This document shows, in pieces, positions 59,561 to 64,000 of a stretch of 64,000 nucleotides of DNA (the stretch's first letter is position 1; each line of letters opens with the position of its first letter). This stretch comes from Cranoglanis bouderius (lineage: Eukaryota > Chordata > Actinopteri > Siluriformes > Cranoglanididae). The position numbers were made by a program, and so were the translations under genes. Location: positions 17,314,020-17,378,019 of the forward strand of contig CM042553.1 in the NCBI GenBank assembly GCA_023630585.1, given 5' to 3'. Below the pieces are notes generated by a model that was given only the letters and a program-made list of their open reading frames with translations, was not told the origin of the DNA and searched no databases.

Positions 59561-60363
59561 AACCTTAAGATCACCAATACAGTGCCCCCTCTTGAGACCA
59601 GACTGATGGGATCCAGCAGGCCATTTCAGATTGATCTGAGATTGGTGGACATTAGGTCACTGACCAACTTTGCTGACTGTAGTCACTCAATAATTATGAT
59701 GCATTATCAAGCACTTACAAGAAGATATTGATCTAAGATGTCTTCACAGACGATTTAAACCTGTCTCAATGCTTCAAAGCTTTCATATTAATACAGACAA
59801 TCTGTTTCTTTTTTCTCTTCTTCGGTTTGGAATGCCTATCATGACTTGATTAAATACGTGTTCATTTTTAGCAATTTTCCATTTGACGTATGAATCAGAC
59901 TGAACATGCCATAAAGTTCAAAGGTCTTTGATGATTGAGATTATTGGTGGTCACACTGTAGGCTAAATACCATAACAGTGGCCGCATTTTTCAGGGAATC
60001 TTGAATGTTTGGAGCACAAAGCTCCCATATCTCATTCTTATCAATCATGTCAGAGAGGTTGTTGTCTGCTATGATGATTACACACAGTTTTTAGGCCCTG
60101 ACAGTCACTATGTTTGTACAAACACAAGAAGAAGGCTAATCTGTAGAAATTTGTCAATCCCTGGTGCATAGTTTTATACTATAATAATAAAACCACACAA
60201 AAGAAGACAGAAACTCATCATGATGGAGACATTGTTAAAATCCTTAAGGGTATGTATTCAGACTCACACTGTATCAGAACGCATCATATGTAGCTCCTGT
60301 ATTTCTGATTTTATCTATAAAGCAATAAATGGGTTAATTGTTGAGATGTTGAAGTTTTCCGTA

Positions 60364-61045
60364 AGGACACGTTTATTTAACATTTATGGAAGTAGTTTCA
60401 CTGCTTTCAGTGATAAAACTGTAACTTCGAGTTTGCTGACATGGGAAAGTTTTCAGTATAGAGGAATTTATGCTTTCTAATTTCAAGTAACATGACAAGG
60501 TGCATTTTATAAATTTCAAAATACAAAAGAGAGAGACTGGTGAGGGAATGACTGATATAACAGAAATGATAACAGGAACTAATTTGTTAGATGTTCCACA
60601 ATATTTAATGTAATTATAAGCAGATAAAAAGTATGATGTCCATCCATCCACCCATTTTCTGTACTGGTTATCCTACACAGGGTCGCAGGGAGCCTATCCC
60701 AGGCGACTTAGGGCACGAGGCAGGGGATACACTGGATGGGTGCCAACCCATTGCAGGGCACAATCGCAGACACACTACAGACAATTTGGAAACACCAACC
60801 AGCCTACAGCACATGTCTGGACTAGGGGAGGAAACCCCTGAAGCACGGGTATAATGTGCAAACTTCACGCACACAGGACGGAGGCGGGAACTGAGCCCCC
60901 AATCCTGGAGTTGCGAGGCAAACGAGCTAAGCACTAAGTCACCATGCCCCCAAAAGTATGTGTAATTCATCAATAATATATATATATATATATATATATT
61001 GGCAAATTGTTGTGGTACAAGAGGACTCAACACTATATGGGCCCC
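60364..61045 (+). repeat. interspersed repeat family A, copy 4, split by a retroposed repeat
   Basis: Left part has GTTTATTTAACATTTATGGA, ACTGGTGAGGGAATGACTG and AGATAAAAAGTATGATGT; right part has AATTCATCAATA, TTGGCAAATTGTTGTGGTAC and AAGAGGACTCAACAC. A (TA)n run lies at 60978-60999. Confidence 0.75.
60636..60951 (+). mobile_element. retroposed interspersed repeat with 9-bp target duplication
   Basis: Starts ATGTCCATCCATCCACCCAT and contains TTATCCTACACAGGGTCGCA, GGAGCCTATCCCAGGCGACT, CCATTGCAGGGCACAATCGC, GGGGAGGAAACCCCTGAAGC and GCACTAAGTCACCATGCCCC, a very common fish repeat layout. The flanking AAAAGTATG is duplicated exactly (60627-60635 and 60952-60960), the sort of target duplication left by non-LTR retroposition. 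Confidence 0.8.
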
Positions 61046-62904
61046 TGGGCACAGATGCACAAAAGCTATCACTCTCTGTAGTCAGAGCATGACGCTAGAC
61101 AACATACATTTTTTAAATGTAAAATAACACACAGGATTTGATTATATTCTAATGAAATGTGTAATTCCGCATGAAACAAAATAGAGGTTTAAGGACAGGC
61201 AACAAAGTCTGTACCCATGCCCCGGTAAATGGTTTTTTTAACATTTCCCTCATTTAGTTATACAAACCTAACACGCACCTTTGTGGTATGCCATCACTCT
61301 TGATTTCTATTATATTTTTCATAGTAACTCTATAAACATAACTCTAACTTTTTTTTTTTTTTTTTGAAAAAGGAAAATAAATACAATAAATCATTTTAAA
61401 AACAAAAACAAACATTGCTTATATTTCCAAAGAACAGACATAGACACAAGGAAATACATTTAGTGTCTCAGCTGTTTCATCTCTCTACAGGCTTGGACAG
61501 TAGTGGAGACAGATTAGCCCTAATGGAAGCAATCGAATGATGTTCAGGGCTATTCTTTGTGTCTGTGGGATGCCTTTTGTCTGTGTGCACAGTTCATGCC
61601 ATGGTAATCTCATGGGAGCTGAAGTAGTGATCAGCTGTGTCTGTGTATAAAAAGAGGGGGAGTTTATTTATCAGATGAGTGGACTCCAAATCAGCAGCCC
61701 CCACTATACAGTAACCCAGCCACGACTCTAAAATAATCTGAAATGAAATCATTTTTCTTCATCGTATTGTATAAACTTTACTGAGGTCAGAGCAGATCCC
61801 CATAACTGATATGTCAAACACTCTCAGGCCACATTCTTATCTGCTGTGAGGGTCTGGACTCCAGAGAGATGTTATCTGAATGCACACAGGCGCCCTGATG
61901 TTCATGGGAAAGCTTTTATCATCTTTAAACAGGCATTAAACATGCATCATTTTTATAGGCAGAGAAAGTTACTCAGCCTAACTTACGGTTATCATATACT
62001 CACAGATGGGCTGTGTCTATGAAATATGTATTTGAAATATAACTTAGTCATTTTATGGTCTGAGAAAAAATAGTACGTAGTGATGCTAATAGCCTTCTGG
62101 TGGATTTTAAAGCAAGGAGAAAATGGAAATGTGTCTACTGTTTACTATTTTTTATCAACCACTTTGTAGAAAACATGTACTTAAAATGTATTTTAGTTTA
62201 ATAAGGCTTCCAAGTGAGCCAACAGAGAAATGCTTTCTATTTTGTCAGGCCCTATTGCCCTAGTGTCAGGAGATTATAAGTTCGAAAACTAATGATGTGA
62301 CAGACATCCATGGCCAGGAGTCCAAGAGAGCAAAATTGGCTATGCTCTCTGGGTGAGAGAAATGGCATTACTTTCTACTGTCAGTCAGAACGACATTAGC
62401 CAATCATTGGCATCTGTGAGCGTCTGTGTGACACAGCAAGATGAAGCATGTGCTAGCTTTCCCCCCTCCCAGTTGGTAGCTGTTGTGTGACACGGTAGAG
62501 CTAACTAGAGAAGTCGGTAGGAAATGGCACACTGAAAGAAAATGGGATAAAGTTTTAAAACTATTTCACGATTCATTTTAACGCCCTTTGTTATTCGTTA
62601 TAATTTTTGCAAGTCAAAGCTGCTATGATCTTGTAGCTATGTTAAATGTACATGGCAAATATAACAGCGGATTGTTAATATTTGCAGTTCAGTAAGACTT
62701 CAGAAAAACAGTATAATTGAGTAAGGCTTTACAATTTGGCGCATAGCACCAGTGTGGTTTCTGAAAGAGCCCTAATTTATCAGAAAGCTAATAATATCCT
62801 TATCAACCGATATGGCACTACTAGTCTCTCACGTCAGCAAAATATATATCTGTTCTTGTAATGAAATACAGTATTTTTTTGTTTGTTTGTTTTCAGATTT
62901 GAAG
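61046..62904. other. unique DNA with candidate conserved segments
   Basis: Repeat-poor and complex at 61470-61690 and 61790-61990, including a TATA-like TATAAAAAG at 61646-61654. No coding exon or splice-bounded frame supports a gene. Could be regulatory; conservation is untested. Confidence 0.4.
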
Positions 62905-63445
62905 TTTAAGTCACAATCCTGTTGATATCTCCAAACTCATTGGTCAGAAGGTGTTGATTAGATTTCTTTAACAGCAACTCTGGCAGTATCAATGGTTTAT
63001 ATTAATTTGCTCATTCTAATACATTGTCGTTTCTATAGTAACAACTTCCAAAGACTCGTATGGTGGACACTCCACATGAACAAATAAAAAACACATGTGT
63101 AACTGCGGATATGGTATAGTTTTCTGTAAGGTGACACTTCTTTTGCATTCATGGGAGGAGTCTCTACTGTCAGCGCTTTGTAATAATATATTATTGTTTC
63201 TTAGACAACAGTGTCTCTGTAACAAGCTGCAATTTTTTGTATTCTAAACTTCAAGAGCAAGTGAGGGAATGATTGTTTATACAGTAGCTATATGTGGGAA
63301 CAGGAACTAACTTGTTCAGTAGTCGTTCCACAAAATTAAATGTAACTATAAACGGATAAAAACTATGATGTGTAGTTCTTAGTTCTTGTGTCAATTACAA
63401 TAATTGGGAAATTGCTGTGGTATAAGAAGAATAAAACATTTTTGA
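62905..63445 (+). repeat. interspersed repeat family A, copy 5
   Basis: Contains ATTGGTCAGAAGGTGTTGAT, TTCTATAGTAACAACTTCC, GACTCGTATGGTGGACACTC, GGAGGAGTCTCTACTGTCAG-like and GGATAAAAACTATGATGTGT blocks in the family order; the far right end is missing. Confidence 0.85.
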
Positions 63446-63518
63446 TACATGCATGTTGGTTATGTTGGTATCATCATCTTGATCTTGCACAAACAGTTGA
63501 AATTGATGGATGGCTGAG

Positions 63519-63520
<2 letters not shown>

Positions 63521-63615
<95 letters not shown>
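63521..63615. repeat. (CA)n microsatellite, about 47 units
   Basis: The longest pure dinucleotide run in the window, about 95 bases uninterrupted. Confidence 0.97.
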
Positions 63616-63617
<2 letters not shown>

Positions 63618-64000
63618 TATATATTAGGAAGTTTATCTATCGTTAACAACTGGACCCGACTTTCCTGGTCTTACATTAGGTCCACATTTGGCCCTCAGAG
63701 ATGGGGGTTATTGTTTATGTTGTGCTGTATATCTCTACTCACGTATAAATGTACATTCCCTTGGTTTTGTCTCTGTACTGTGAGGGCTGGATCATGAGAA
63801 ATCTAACTGTGACACAAAATTGTTAGAAGTGGCAAATATAGTGCTCCAACAGGAAAACCTCCATGATAAATGTGTTGCCAAGTTCTGTGCTTTAACTTTT
63901 CTACATTGTCCCCAGCACAGATTGTTTCAACGCAGGAAATTCCGGAGTAATAACGAACTTTTCTTCCTCTGCCTTCATCTGTGGGCACAAACAAACAAAC
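63616..64000. other. right edge, nothing seen
   Basis: Unique sequence without a credible exon or repeat. Confidence 0.4.

Overview
This is a vertebrate nuclear DNA window, almost certainly from a ray-finned (teleost) fish. The evidence is three recognisable vertebrate genes with spliced structure, very dense Tc1/mariner-type DNA transposons in various states of decay, a fish-type tRNA-derived SINE, hAT-like elements, and many long (CA)n, (TA)n and (GA)n microsatellites. An ostariophysan such as a catfish would fit the repeat content, but that is a weak inference.

Layout. 51-5026 (+): serpinc1 (antithrombin III), seven coding exons that assemble into a 453-residue serpin with an Arg-Ser reactive bond. 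11377-20841 (-): zbtb37, a BTB plus three-C2H2-finger transcription factor in three coding exons, with a probable non-coding first exon ending at 21758. The two genes are tail to tail, as in human 1q25. 30003-31109 (-): s1pr1, the sphingosine-1-phosphate receptor 1, with a single coding exon and a probable 5' UTR exon ending at 32013. From 32.1 kb to 64 kb I see no convincing host gene. This part holds repeats separated by unique DNA and may be a gene desert upstream of s1pr1.

Repeats. At least seven Tc1/mariner-like loci are present: 3.5, 15.5-19.0 (composite), 23.6-25.0, 26.3-27.0, 32.4-36.2 (several abutting or nested), 43.6-45.9 and 47.3-48.6 kb. The best preserved, 23571-24961, keeps both inverted repeats, TA target sites and a DD34E triad and has one frameshift. 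Nested insertions give relative ages: a hAT-like element with a BED finger lies inside a Tc1 copy (17279-18276); a solo LTR with a 5-bp target duplication lies inside a Tc1 copy (43748-44666); a Tc1 copy splits an older interspersed repeat (47335-48558); and a retroposed repeat with a 9-bp target duplication splits another copy of that family (60636-60951). Two unnamed interspersed families occur several times each (called family A and family B here).

Function. The three genes do not form a pathway: serpinc1 is a secreted coagulation inhibitor, zbtb37 a nuclear zinc-finger protein, and s1pr1 a plasma-membrane GPCR. I found no previously undescribed genetic system. The most informative material is the transposon stratigraphy, the microsatellite growth inside transposon ends, and candidate regulatory DNA in the s1pr1-side desert.
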